Shown here: positions 28,680 to 37,865 of the stretch, one piece after another
Position numbering within the stretch: position 1 is the first letter of the stretch
Layout of the letters: the number at the start of each line of letters is the position of its first letter
Origin: Chromobacterium sp. IIBBL 290-4
Lineage (GTDB): Bacteria; Pseudomonadota; Gammaproteobacteria; Burkholderiales; Chromobacteriaceae
Assembly: GCF_024207115.1 (NCBI RefSeq)
Contig: NZ_CP100128.1
Span: 868,001-932,000 of the forward strand
Reading direction: 5' to 3'
DNA: 64,000 bases
Notes under the pieces: generated by a model
What the model was told of the DNA's origin: nothing
Databases searched by the model: none
Seen by the model: only the letters and a program-made list of their open reading frames with translations
Program-made: the position numbers and the translations under genes

Positions 28680-29662
28680 CAGCGCGCTCCTCTAACCAAT
28701 CGCTTCAAGGCAAAAAAAGGTCCAAACAAGAACGGAAACATCCCATAGCTCAATATCCTGATCTTGAAACCCCAATCAAGATCTACAGCCTTCCACCAAT
28801 ACCACAATTTATCCTTGGCAGAAATTGGACTCCGCAGCATTATCTCGATCAAACACTCTTTCTGATAAAGATTCATGAAATAGCGCAACAAAGCCGGAGA
28901 GGCTCTCTTACGAGCGGCGACTTCGATCATGTGAAGCAATTCTATCTTGGTGTTATCAATCTTCTTGATGAAGGCCGCCTTGACTTCATCCAAAGAAAGA
29001 TGCCTGCGCTTTCCTGTCGTACCTCCGCGTCGATACAAAACCAATGGTTCAGGAATTGTCAATGCGCCGCCTGCTGAAAAGGCGCGGAAGGCCATCAACA
29101 TGTCTTCAGCCACCACCCCGCTCGGAATCCCCCGGAACTCATCGTAGAGTCGCCGAGTCCAGGCCTGAGCAGCCCCAATCAAGGTTGGATGCCCCTGAAG
29201 CCAAGCATCAACCCCTTGGTAGCGCGATAAATCTGTCACAGGTATAACGTCATGCGTGGCGCCGGACTGGTCCAGATCCTGCAGGTACGATGCCAGCAAA
29301 TCAGGACGTTTGCCATGTTCTAACCAGTTTTTCGCCAAAACCGAGACGCGATGCGGCAAGGAAATATCATCGCCAGCCGTCACAACCAGCAACTCGCCGC
29401 TAGACAAGGACACGGCGGTATTGAGATTCTCACCAATTCCGACATTCCGTTCATTGCGGTGAAGCACCAGTTTGTGCGGACCTTGATACTCTGCGCTGAA
29501 ATCACTCAAGATATGGAACGTCTCATCGCTAGAGCAATCATCAGACACTATGATTTCAAGATTTCCATAATCTTGGGACAAAGCCCCTTTCAGCGCATCT
29601 AAAGCGTAGCGCTGCTGATTGTAAGTAATCAGCAGCATCGAAATCTTTGGCAAACTATCCAT
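28679..29662 (-). CDS. Family 2 glycosyltransferase
   Basis: Inverting GT-A transferase of 327 residues, likely adding a sugar to the LPS core or O-chain on the cytoplasmic side. It has the opening strand SMLLITYNQQRYALDAL, the nucleotide Asp pair VSDDCSSDET, and the acidic motif TAGDDISLP replacing DxD. The C-terminal third is basic and hydrophobic (YGMFPFLFGPFFALKRLVR), probably membrane-associated. Its ATG directly follows the stop of the preceding GT4 gene. It is AT-rich like waaL. The sugar is unknown. Confidence 0.82.
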   Translation of the reverse strand: MDSLPKISMLLITYNQQRYALDALKGALSQDYGNLEIIVSDDCSSDETFHILSDFSAEYQGPHKLVLHRNERNVGIGENLNTAVSLSSGELLVVTAGDDISLPHRVSVLAKNWLEHGKRPDLLASYLQDLDQSGATHDVIPVTDLSRYQGVDAWLQGHPTLIGAAQAWTRRLYDEFRGIPSGVVAEDMLMAFRAFSAGGALTIPEPLVLYRRGGTTGKRRHLSLDEVKAAFIKKIDNTKIELLHMIEVAARKRASPALLRYFMNLYQKECLIEIMLRSPISAKDKLWYWWKAVDLDWGFKIRILSYGMFPFLFGPFFALKRLVRGAR

Positions 29663-30718
29663 TTACGACTCCAGCATATCCAGCAAGCTATCAACGTGCC
29701 CAGCCAGTGAATAAGGATAATGAATCGACTGCTGAGCCAGCTTACTCAGCTCGATTCCTTCGCAGACCCGCTTCTCCATCAACCGCTCCAACGCCTTGCG
29801 CAGAGAGACGGCGTCTCTTTGGAAAACGTAGCAGCCCGGCTCTGACAGCACCTCCACCGCGCCGACTGTATCAGCGAACAATACCGGGGTGCCGCACAGA
29901 ATCGATTCTGGCCCGACCATGCCGAAAGCCTCATATTTGGAGGCAAGGATGGTCGCATCGGCGGCAGCGTACAAGGCAGGCATATCACTGCGGAATCCGG
30001 CATTGACCACTCGCTCGCCACTCAACGGCGCCTTGCCCGCGGCAACAAGAGTCACGTCTTTGCGTCCAGCCAAGACTTGCAGAATCAGATCTCCGCCTTT
30101 CAATGCGTGGTTGTTAGAAGGAAACAACAACATGAATTGATCCGGCGCAATGCCCAGTTCACGCCTGAGCGCCGCTCTTCCCTCACGGGCCGAAAGCGAA
30201 AACTTGCCAGTGTCTACAGGGGGATATAACACCGATAATTTATCCCCGGCCATGCCGTAATGCTGGCGAATTTGTTCGCCAACCCTCACCGAGTGCGGCA
30301 TGATGGCTTTTGCATTAGCATAGAAGAGGGTTTCATGCGCGATAGTCCGCTTATCATAAAAGCCAGGGCGCAGTTTTCCTTTATCCAGCAAATGGCCTAT
30401 ATGCGTGCCGCCGACAATGGCGAGATCGACAGGTCCGGTCACTCGCGAAATGCCTATGGTTTTCCAATCTGGATGGCAAGCGCGCAAAGCTTTGCGTTCA
30501 AACAGCAGATTATTCAAGCGTGAAAACGGCGTGCGGTCCGCTAACCGCGACAATTCGACGCCACGAGGCGGTTCCGGCCAGTCTATCTTGCGCGCTATGC
30601 CGCGAACGGCTATGCCCCGCCTGCATAACTCCGCAATCACATCCATGACGTAGCGTTCCATGCCGCCGCCGGGACGGATCGAATGGAATACCAGATTGAT
30701 ACCGCGTGGCGTGCTCAA
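29663..30718 (-). CDS. Family 4 glycosyltransferase
   Basis: Retaining GT-B transferase of 351 residues in the LPS cluster. The N-terminal acceptor domain begins INLVFHSIRPGGGMERYV. The C-terminal domain shows the GT4 pattern LYPPVDTGKF, then SKYEAFGMVGPESILCGTPVLF with the E-x7-E motif. The start is TTG at 30718, overlapping the preceding stop (TTGA) and preceded by GGAG at 8 bp. Without it the first ATG would remove the first strand. Donor sugar unknown. Confidence 0.82.
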   Translation of the reverse strand: MSTPRGINLVFHSIRPGGGMERYVMDVIAELCRRGIAVRGIARKIDWPEPPRGVELSRLADRTPFSRLNNLLFERKALRACHPDWKTIGISRVTGPVDLAIVGGTHIGHLLDKGKLRPGFYDKRTIAHETLFYANAKAIMPHSVRVGEQIRQHYGMAGDKLSVLYPPVDTGKFSLSAREGRAALRRELGIAPDQFMLLFPSNNHALKGGDLILQVLAGRKDVTLVAAGKAPLSGERVVNAGFRSDMPALYAAADATILASKYEAFGMVGPESILCGTPVLFADTVGAVEVLSEPGCYVFQRDAVSLRKALERLMEKRVCEGIELSKLAQQSIHYPYSLAGHVDSLLDMLES

Positions 30719-31557
30719 TTCGAGTTCTCCGTCCCCGCGCCGGACAGTCCTTCTTGCGCCCTCACATGGCTGCCATGCAGGGACGCTTCAAAGCGCTTCC
30801 AATTCTCGCCTTCAAAACTGCGATCATTTTCCTTGTGCCACAAATGCAGCACCGGCACGGCAAAGCGGCCATTCTTGATGCCCGCGCCATGGCGGATCAA
30901 GCGCACCGCGAAATCGGAATCTTCATAACCCCAGCCGGAAAAAGCGGCATCGAAACCATCGACCGCCAGGTAATCGCTTTTCCATACGCCGATATTGCAA
31001 CCGCGCAGCAGTTTCCAGTCATCGCGGCGTTTTTTCCGCCAAGCAGGCAGCGCCAGCCGCAACCAGCCCAGGCCATTATTCACGCATTTTCCTGCGCGCA
31101 ATCGCAGCCAGGTCCACCGGCCCCAACGGGCGACCGGCTTGCAGCGTCCCGCCAGGTAATCCCGCGTAAAACGCTCGGCCAGCAGCACTCGATTGCCGGC
31201 CACCACCCAGCCCGATTCGGCCAGGCCCTGATGGCAAGCGATGAAATCGCGCTGAGGCACGCAATCGCCATCCAAAAACACCAGATACTCGTTCTTCGCC
31301 CCGCGCGCCGCCTTGTTGCGGATTTCGGCCAAACGGAACCCTTTATCCTCATGCCAGACATGCGACAGTCTTTCGCCCAATTGCGGTTTGAATGCGGCGA
31401 CAACGTCCGCGGTGCGCGCGTCGGAGCCATCATCGGCGACCACCACCTCCCATTGAGAAGGCTCGACGCCGCTCTGGGCCGCGAATCCCGCCAGCACCGC
31501 GCTCAAGGCGTCTGGCCGGTTATAGGTGCTGACAATCACGGAAATGCTCGGCGCCAT
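30715..31557 (-). CDS. Family 2 glycosyltransferase with galactosyltransferase-type C-terminus
   Basis: GT-A enzyme of 280 residues. It has the SVIVSTYNRPDALSAVL start, the VVADDGSD nucleotide motif, the DxD-like FLDGDCVP, and the C-terminal GWGYEDSDFAVRL catalytic segment seen in chondroitin-type and galactosyl transferases. The ATG immediately follows the stop of the WaaE-like gene. It probably adds a hexose to the outer core. Confidence 0.83.
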   Translation of the reverse strand: MAPSISVIVSTYNRPDALSAVLAGFAAQSGVEPSQWEVVVADDGSDARTADVVAAFKPQLGERLSHVWHEDKGFRLAEIRNKAARGAKNEYLVFLDGDCVPQRDFIACHQGLAESGWVVAGNRVLLAERFTRDYLAGRCKPVARWGRWTWLRLRAGKCVNNGLGWLRLALPAWRKKRRDDWKLLRGCNIGVWKSDYLAVDGFDAAFSGWGYEDSDFAVRLIRHGAGIKNGRFAVPVLHLWHKENDRSFEGENWKRFEASLHGSHVRAQEGLSGAGTENSN

Positions 31558-32343
31558 TCAGCGTTTCTCCCGCTCGCTCAGATATAAAAGTTTCAACTGC
31601 CGGTAGAAAGTGCCTTCCGCATTGGCCACCGCGATGACAAAACCTTCGCGCCCGTCCAGAAAGCCGCGCCGCAACAGATAGGTGCGGCAAAAAGACCAAC
31701 AGGCTTTGGCGATCACCGAGGCCATGCTCCCGCCGCGTTTGCCGCGCGCGAAGCGCTGCTGGGCGCCGGCCGATGAGTAACGGTTCATTTTGTCGACCAC
31801 TTCGTCCAGATCGTCGAAAGAGTAGTGCAACAACTCCCCGGACAACAGGAGAGGCTCGCCCTCGAAAACCAAACGCTCATGCACTAGGTCATCGGAAAAA
31901 CGCGCGCGCCCGCGGCGGAATAGTCTCGCCACATGATCCGGACGCCAGCCGCTGTAACGCATCCAGCGGCCGCATAGATTCGATAATCGAGACAGGCTGA
32001 ACACCGCGTCCTCGCCCGAAGCTACAGCCTGGCGGATTGAATGCGCCAGTTCATCGGTCAAGACTTCATCGGCATCGAGGGACAGCACCCAATCCGTAGC
32101 CAACTGATCCAGCGCGCGGTTTTTCTGCGGCCCGAATCCTGGCCAATCCGCATCGACAAACACGCGCGCGCCATGGCTGCGGGCAATGTCCGGCGTGCCG
32201 TCCGTGCTGCCGGAATCGATCACCACGATGTCGTCCGCTACGGCTTTTGCCGCAGCCAAGCATTTTTCGAAATGCGCGGCGGCATTCTTGGTAATAATGG
32301 CCACCCCTAAGGTGGGTTTGGCCAGTTGGGAAATTTCAGTCAT
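31558..32343 (-). CDS. waaE: WaaE/KdtX/LgtF-like core glucosyltransferase
   Basis: Family 2 transferase of 261 residues resembling WaaE/LgtF, which adds beta-1,4-glucose to heptose I of the inner core. Motifs: GVAIITKNAAAHFEKCL, VVIDSGSTDGTPDIA, GFGPQKNRAL and LSLDADEVLTDEL (DxD). The frame extends 50 codons upstream, but the ATG at 32343 matches the family start. The exact acceptor is inferred. Confidence 0.82.
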   Translation of the reverse strand: MTEISQLAKPTLGVAIITKNAAAHFEKCLAAAKAVADDIVVIDSGSTDGTPDIARSHGARVFVDADWPGFGPQKNRALDQLATDWVLSLDADEVLTDELAHSIRQAVASGEDAVFSLSRLSNLCGRWMRYSGWRPDHVARLFRRGRARFSDDLVHERLVFEGEPLLLSGELLHYSFDDLDEVVDKMNRYSSAGAQQRFARGKRGGSMASVIAKACWSFCRTYLLRRGFLDGREGFVIAVANAEGTFYRQLKLLYLSEREKR

Positions 32344-32514
32344 CGCCTTATCGCTTTCCAGCTTGCCGACGCCGCTGCGGAATTCCGCTCGGTGTTCATC
32401 AACCGCGCGTGGATGGGTTGGGTCGCAACGGCAGCTCGGCATCCTGTTTCGCCTCAGCCCGACGCATCTTGATTGATGCGCCAAGCAAGGCATGAAGTCG
32501 CTGCGCGCGTGGAA
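32344..32514 (-). other. Intergenic gap between heptosyltransferase and WaaE-like genes
   Basis: 171 bp with one small hairpin (CGCATC, 6-nt loop, GATGCG, near 32462-32479) and no credible gene. Confidence 0.4.
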
Positions 32515-33615
32515 TCAGTTTGGATAAGCCTGGCCAGTCTCCGCCAGCAAGCTCTCCACCGCCGCCAATACCTGCCGAACCGGGATATTCTCCAAACACT
32601 CGCTGCGCTCGCTGCCGCCGCACCCGGCCAAGTTGCAAGGACGGCAGGGCAGATCCAGCGAGACCTGGCGATGCGGCACTTGCCACGGCCCCCAAACCTT
32701 ATCGCGCGATGGCCCGAACAAGGCCACCACCGGCGTTTGCGCCGCGGCCGCCATATGCATGGGCAAGGAATCCACGCCCACCAGCATCCGCGCCCTGGCG
32801 ATCAGGGCCGACAATTCCTTCAAGGAAAGCTGGCCGCTGAAATCGATAACAGGCTGAACGACGCCGGCCTTGACCTCGGCGATCATCCTGGCTTCTTCAT
32901 CGGACGGCGCGCCGCTCAGAGCCACTTGCCAGCCGCGTTCATGCAAGGCATTGATCAAAGCCGCCATCCGCTCCGCCGGCCAGCACTTGTAAAACCAGCG
33001 CGAGCCCGGATGCACCAAGATGAAACCGCCGCGCGGCAACCCTTGCGCCGCCAGCAAACCATCGACCCGGCTCTCCGCCTCCGGACCGGCCACCATCTGC
33101 AGCTTGGTTTCCGATTCGCTCGGAAAGATCCCCAGCCTGCGCAGCGCGTCCAAGTGCCAATCGACGATATGTCGTTTATTGCCCAACACCAAGGCATGTC
33201 TATGGGTAAAGGTCTTGCGGAAGAAGCGCCCGCGATCGGGGACATCGGGCACCACCGACCAGCGCGGCTTGAGCAGGCGGACCAAGGCAGTCGCCCGATT
33301 ATTGTCGTTCAACACCACAATCAATTGATAAGCGCGCGCCTTGAGCCGGGCAAACAAAGCCCACTCCAGCTTCAGCCGCTGCCAGGCGCCCAGCTTCTTC
33401 CAATTGCGGTCGATGGTGAAGACATTGTCTATCGCCGGATGCTGGGTCAGCATGTCTCGGGTTTCGTGATAGACCAGCGCGTCGATCTCGACATGAGGCG
33501 CATGGTTTTTCAGCACCGTGAACACCGGCGAGCTCAACAACACGTCGCCGTGGTGCATCAGCCTCACCACCAGCACGCGGCGGAGCTGGGACAAATCGAT
33601 AGCGTCTTTAGGCAT
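32515..33615 (-). CDS. waaQ: LPS heptosyltransferase (RfaQ/WaaQ type)
   Basis: GT9 enzyme of 366 residues transferring heptose from ADP-heptose to the inner core. The N-terminal segment RRVLVVRLMHHGDVLLSSPV and the C-terminal HPGSRWFYKCWP, VGVDSLPMHMAAA and LFGPSRDKVWGPW are typical of RfaQ. A cysteine cluster near the end (CRPCNLAGCGGSERSEC) is also common in the family. It begins 15 bp after the ptsI stop but is separated from it by a terminator. Confidence 0.87.
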   Translation of the reverse strand: MPKDAIDLSQLRRVLVVRLMHHGDVLLSSPVFTVLKNHAPHVEIDALVYHETRDMLTQHPAIDNVFTIDRNWKKLGAWQRLKLEWALFARLKARAYQLIVVLNDNNRATALVRLLKPRWSVVPDVPDRGRFFRKTFTHRHALVLGNKRHIVDWHLDALRRLGIFPSESETKLQMVAGPEAESRVDGLLAAQGLPRGGFILVHPGSRWFYKCWPAERMAALINALHERGWQVALSGAPSDEEARMIAEVKAGVVQPVIDFSGQLSLKELSALIARARMLVGVDSLPMHMAAAAQTPVVALFGPSRDKVWGPWQVPHRQVSLDLPCRPCNLAGCGGSERSECLENIPVRQVLAAVESLLAETGQAYPN

Positions 33616-33619
33616 AAAT

Positions 33620-33641
33620 AAAAACCGGGCTACTCGCCCGG
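33620..33641 (-). terminator. ptsI terminator spanning its stop codon
   Basis: Stem CCGGGC/GCCCGG (33625-33641) with loop TACTC followed on the minus strand by T5. The ptsI TAG (33632-33630) lies inside the hairpin and the heptosyltransferase ATG only 5 bp beyond the T-run. Confidence 0.75.
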
Positions 33642-35369
33642 CTCTGCGTTCAGCAGTTGCAACAAATCGGCTATTTTATCAGGATCTTCCGATCTGAGCA
33701 TGCGCGCCGACAGCGAGGCGATTTCATCCAGGTGCGTGGTCAATACCTGCTGCTTCACCGCCAGCAAATTGGCCGGATGCATGGAAAACTTGCGCAGCCC
33801 CATGCCCAGCAGCAAACGGGTCAGCCTGGCGTCGCCCGCCATTTCGCCGCACACCGCCACCGGCAGATTGGATTTGATGCCGGTTTTGATGGTGTGCAGG
33901 ATCAGCTTCAGCACCGCCGGATGGATGGGATCGTACAGATGGCTGACCGTGTCGTCGTTGCGGTCGATCGCCAGCGTGTACTGGATCAGGTCATTGGTGC
34001 CGATGGACATGAAGTCCACATGCTTGGCGAAACTGCCCGCCACCAGCGCCGCGGACGGGATTTCTATCATCGCGCCCACTTCCACGCCGTCGGCGTAGGC
34101 TATGCCCTCTTCGCGCAGCTCTTCCTTGGCGTACTCGAACTGCGTCAGCGCCTGCTTCAGTTCCGGCAAGGAGTTGAGCATCGGGAACAGCACGCGGATG
34201 CGGCCGTGCACCGAGGCGCGCAACAGCGCCCTGAGCTGGGCGCGGAACATCAGCGGCTCCGCCAGGCACAGCCGGATGCCGGTCAGACCCAGCGCCGGGT
34301 TCTCCGCCTGGCAATGATTGAGCCACTTCGGGCTCTTGTCGGCGCCCAAGTCCATGGTGCGGATGGTGACCGGCATGCCCTTCATCGCCGAAGCCACATG
34401 GCGATAGGCTTCGAATTGCTCGTCCTCGGTCGGCAGCGTGTCGCGGCCCAGGAACAGGAACTCGCTGCGGAACAGGCCTATGCCCACCGCGCCGGATTCG
34501 CGCACATCGTCCACGTCCTGCGGCCGCTCGATATTGGCCAGCAGCTCGATCACGGTGCCGTCGCGCGTCACCGCGCTGGATTTGCGGATCGACGACAGCT
34601 TGCGCCGCGCGCCGCGCCAGGCGCGCTGGCGGCGGCGGTATTCGGTCAGCACCAGATGATCCGGATTGATGATCACCACGCCTTGCTGGCCGTCGATGAT
34701 GATCATTTCGTCCTGGCGGATCAGCTCGCGCGCATGATGCAGCGCGATCACCGACGGCAAGTCCAGGCTGCGCCCCAGAATGGCGGTGTGCGAAGTCGCG
34801 CCGCCGACGTCGGTGACGAAGGCGGCGAAGTTGGAATCCTTGAAATACACCATGTCGGCCGGCGACAGATCGTGCGCCACCAGGATGTGGTCTTCCACCA
34901 GATCCTCAGGCGCCGGCAGCTGCGGCGCGTCGCCGTCCAGATTGGTGAAGATGCGCTCGATTACCTGCAGCACGTCGTTCTTGCGTTCGCGCAGGTAGTC
35001 TTCCTCGATGGCGTCGAACTGCTCCACCAGGTGGTCGCATTGCAGCTTCAACGCCCATTCGGCGTTGCAGCGTTGTTTCTCGATGATTTCGCGCGGCTCG
35101 ATCGAGATGGTGACGTCGCTCAGCAACATGATGTGCAGCGACAAGAACGCGCCCAGCTCGGCCGGCGCGTTCTCCGGGATGCTGCCCCACAGCATCTCCA
35201 GCTCTTTGCGAGTGGCGCGCACCGCTTCGTCGAAACGCGACTTTTCCGCCGGAATCTCTTCGTCTTCCAGCAGATAGTGCGCCACATCGTCCATGCTGCG
35301 CGAAATCAGGTGGGCCCGGCCTATGGCGATGCCCCCGCCTATGGCCACCCCGTGCAGGATGATGCTCAT
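33630..35369 (-). CDS. ptsI: PTS enzyme I
   Basis: Phosphoenolpyruvate-protein phosphotransferase, the first enzyme of the PTS; it autophosphorylates from PEP and passes phosphate to HPr. It has 579 residues. The active histidine is His194 in GGATSHTAI. The PEP-binding barrel shows LFRSEFLFLGR, DLGADKSPKW, MSIGTNDLIQYTLA and VCGEMAGD. It lies downstream of ptsH and an EIIA-Man gene; no sugar permease is nearby. Confidence 0.95.
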   Translation of the reverse strand: MSIILHGVAIGGGIAIGRAHLISRSMDDVAHYLLEDEEIPAEKSRFDEAVRATRKELEMLWGSIPENAPAELGAFLSLHIMLLSDVTISIEPREIIEKQRCNAEWALKLQCDHLVEQFDAIEEDYLRERKNDVLQVIERIFTNLDGDAPQLPAPEDLVEDHILVAHDLSPADMVYFKDSNFAAFVTDVGGATSHTAILGRSLDLPSVIALHHARELIRQDEMIIIDGQQGVVIINPDHLVLTEYRRRQRAWRGARRKLSSIRKSSAVTRDGTVIELLANIERPQDVDDVRESGAVGIGLFRSEFLFLGRDTLPTEDEQFEAYRHVASAMKGMPVTIRTMDLGADKSPKWLNHCQAENPALGLTGIRLCLAEPLMFRAQLRALLRASVHGRIRVLFPMLNSLPELKQALTQFEYAKEELREEGIAYADGVEVGAMIEIPSAALVAGSFAKHVDFMSIGTNDLIQYTLAIDRNDDTVSHLYDPIHPAVLKLILHTIKTGIKSNLPVAVCGEMAGDARLTRLLLGMGLRKFSMHPANLLAVKQQVLTTHLDEIASLSARMLRSEDPDKIADLLQLLNAEPGE

Positions 35370-35479
35370 TGCCCCTCCCCCGGCGGACCGGTGTTATTGT
35401 ATGTCCGCCTACATTCCCGCCGCTTGGCGACGGGCTCCCTGAATGACCGGGGCAAACCGGCCCCATGCGCCTCAGCGCT

Positions 35480-35749
35480 TTATTCCGCCTCGTCGAAGCG
35501 GTTGTTGATCAAGGCGATCAGCGCGTCCAGCGCCTGTTGTTCGTCTTCGCCGTTGATTTCCAGCTCTACCTTGGCGCCCTTGGCCGCCGCCAGCATCATC
35601 ACGCCCATGATGCTCTTGCCGTTGACGCGGCGATTATTGCGGGCGATGAAGATATCGCTCTTGTAACGGCTGGCCAATTGCGTGAACTTGCTAGAAGCGC
35701 GCGCGTGCAGTCCCAACTTATTGATGATTTCCACTTCAGATCGCAGCAT
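35480..35749 (-). CDS. ptsH: Phosphocarrier protein HPr
   Basis: Small cytoplasmic phosphocarrier, 89 residues. His15 (LGLHARASS) takes phosphate from enzyme I. Ser46 (NGKSIMGVMML) is present, so control by an HPr kinase, known in Neisseriales, is possible. It overlaps the EIIA-Man gene by 14 bp and precedes ptsI by 110 bp. Confidence 0.96.
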   Translation of the reverse strand: MLRSEVEIINKLGLHARASSKFTQLASRYKSDIFIARNNRRVNGKSIMGVMMLAAAKGAKVELEINGEDEQQALDALIALINNRFDEAE

Positions 35750-36143
35750 TACCTTCCCCCGGAATAATATAAAGCACGCCCTCCAGGCCGCCTGTGATCG
35801 CCTTGCTGACTACCACCTCCAGCGGCTGGCCGCTATAACACAGCGCCCGCACCAACATCGGCAGGCTCGCGCCGGCCACCGCCTCCACTCTGCCCGGCCG
35901 GATCAGCCGGCTGGCGATATTGGATGGCGTACCGCCGTACATATCGGTCAACACCACCACGCCGTCGCCTTGCTCCAGCCTGTCCACCAAGCTCTGAGCC
36001 TCCGTCAGCTTGCGCTCCGGGTCTTCGGTCTTGTCCACTGCCATCACCGCCAGATTTTCCGGCTCCCGGCCCAGGATATGCCTGGCGCAATCCGCCAGGC
36101 TGCGCCCCAGGTCGCCATGTGCGATTATCAGAACCCCTACCAT
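35736..36143 (-). CDS. PTS EIIA component, mannose family
   Basis: EIIA-Man type phospho-acceptor, 135 residues. The catalytic histidine is His9 in LIIAHGDLG, and the conserved DMYGGTPSN loop is present. It forms a unit with HPr and enzyme I but no EIIB or EIIC is encoded here. Such incomplete chains in beta- and gammaproteobacteria are regulatory rather than transport systems. ATG 36143 gives the family start; the frame is open further upstream. Confidence 0.88.
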   Translation of the reverse strand: MVGVLIIAHGDLGRSLADCARHILGREPENLAVMAVDKTEDPERKLTEAQSLVDRLEQGDGVVVLTDMYGGTPSNIASRLIRPGRVEAVAGASLPMLVRALCYSGQPLEVVVSKAITGGLEGVLYIIPGEGNAAI

Positions 36144-36251
36144 GCCATTGTCTTCGGTGTGAGTGCGGCCAAACGGCGTGGCCGCGTGATTTGAGCCAAG
36201 CTCCAATCGCGCGGTCCGGGACGCATCCCGCCCGTTCCGCGCGGCGCGAAT

Positions 36252-37664
36252 TCAATCTTCCTGAATTGTAACAGCTGAATCTGAGCTGCGGCGGTACCAG
36301 GACAGCTTGTCGGCCAGACTCACCACCTCGCCGACGATGATCAGAGCAGGCGATGCGATGCCATGCGAGGCCATCAGACCGGGCAGACTGGATAAAGTGC
36401 CGCACACGGTGCGCTGTCTTTCCGTCGTCGCCCACTCCACCGCGGCCGCCGGCGTCTCCGCCGCCCGCCCATGTTCGATGAAAGCCTGGCACAGCTCGGC
36501 GGCGGTGGACACGCCCATGTACACCACCACCGTCTGCTGCGGCCGGGTCAAGGCCGGCCAGTCCAGCTCGATGCTGCCATCCTGCTTGTGGCCGGTTACA
36601 AAGGTAACCGACTGGGCGTAATCGCGGTGTGTCAGCGGAATGCCGGCATAAGCCGCCGCGCCGCTGGCCGAGGTGATGCCCGGCACCACTTCGAAGGCGA
36701 TGCCATTCTCGGCCAGCGTGGCAATCTCCTCGCCGCCGCGGCCGAAAGTGAAGGGATCGCCGCCTTTCAGCCGCAACACGCGCTTGCCCTGCCGCGCCAA
36801 TTTCACCATCAATTGATTAATATCGTCTTGCGGCAACGCATGATTGGCGCGCGCCTTGCCGACATACACCCGCTCCGCGTCGCGCCGCGCCATGTTCAAC
36901 AGCTCCGGCGCCACCAGCTTGTCGTACAACACCACATCCGCCAGCTGCATCAGCCGCAAGGCGCGGAAAGTCAGCAAGTCGGGATTGCCCGGCCCGGCGC
37001 CCACCAGATACACCGCGCCTGCCGGCTCGCAGCCGCCAGCCTCAATGCGGCTGGCCATCTCGGCGCGCGCGGCGGCCTCGTCGCCGTTCATCACCGTTTC
37101 CGCCAATTGGCCTTCCAGCACCGACTCCCAAAAACGGCGGCGGGCATCGATATTGTCGAAACGCGCCTTCACCTCGTCACGAAACGAAGCGGCGAAACGC
37201 GCCAAGCGCCCATATCCGGCGGGAATCAGGCTCTCCAGCCGCGCGCGGATCTGCCGCGCCAATACCGGCACGCTGCCGCCGCTGGCCACGGCTATCATCA
37301 GCGGGGAGCGATCAATGATGGCCGGGCTGATGTAACGCGACAGCTCGGCGTCATCCACCACATTCACCAGAATGCCCAGCGCCTCGGCATCTTCGGCCAC
37401 CTGGCGATTCACAGCGGCGTCATCGGTCGCGGCAATCGCCAAACGCATGCCAGACAATTGTTCCGATGCATATCGCGCATTCAGGTGCGCGATTTCGCCG
37501 CGCTCCGCCATGCCCGCCAGCTCGGCGTTCAAGGCCGGCGCCGCCACGTTCACCCTCGCCCCCGCCTCAAGCAAGAGACGGACCTTGCGCAAGGCCACCT
37601 CGCCGCCACCCACCACCAGGCAGGATTGGCCCGTCAACTTGAGGAAAATCGGGAAAAAATCCAT
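36252..37664 (-). CDS. cysG: Siroheme synthase CysG
   Basis: Trifunctional enzyme of 470 residues making siroheme from uroporphyrinogen III for sulfite and nitrite reductases. The N-terminal part is the NAD-dependent dehydrogenase/ferrochelatase (LVVGGGEVALRKVRLLLEAG). The C-terminal part is the SAM-dependent methyltransferase (VYLVGAGPGNPDLLT, LRLKGGDPFTFGRGGEE, PGITSASGAAAYAGIPLTHR). A GGAG site lies 6 bp before ATG 37664, preferred over the longer frame. Confidence 0.95.
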   Translation of the reverse strand: MDFFPIFLKLTGQSCLVVGGGEVALRKVRLLLEAGARVNVAAPALNAELAGMAERGEIAHLNARYASEQLSGMRLAIAATDDAAVNRQVAEDAEALGILVNVVDDAELSRYISPAIIDRSPLMIAVASGGSVPVLARQIRARLESLIPAGYGRLARFAASFRDEVKARFDNIDARRRFWESVLEGQLAETVMNGDEAAARAEMASRIEAGGCEPAGAVYLVGAGPGNPDLLTFRALRLMQLADVVLYDKLVAPELLNMARRDAERVYVGKARANHALPQDDINQLMVKLARQGKRVLRLKGGDPFTFGRGGEEIATLAENGIAFEVVPGITSASGAAAYAGIPLTHRDYAQSVTFVTGHKQDGSIELDWPALTRPQQTVVVYMGVSTAAELCQAFIEHGRAAETPAAAVEWATTERQRTVCGTLSSLPGLMASHGIASPALIIVGEVVSLADKLSWYRRSSDSAVTIQED

Positions 37665-37759
37665 ATCGCACTCCATTGCGCCGCACGCGAACGGCCATCC
37701 ATGACTCAGAAGCCGCGACGCTTGGCCCACGCCCTCCCATTACCAGGCAGCATACTTTA

Positions 37760-37774
37760 TTTGTTGCATAAATA
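37760..37774 (+). repeat. 15-bp match to the right end of the IS903-type element
   Basis: TTTGTTGCATAAATA here is identical to 15 bases of the reverse-complemented right end of the IS at 7110-8145. No transposase or second end is nearby, so this is either an IS-end scar or coincidence. Confidence 0.3.
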
Positions 37775-37865
37775 CGACGCTTAAGCCCCCGCTTGTCGCG
37801 TCGCAGCGAATAGACCCTGCGGCCAGTGTCAGAATCGGCGTTCACTTATTTGCAGTGGTGATTGT

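Noticed and set aside
33657..35666. 669-residue plus-strand frame opposite ptsI and ptsH
   Set aside because: Same antisense artefact; ptsI and ptsH are unambiguous on the minus strand.
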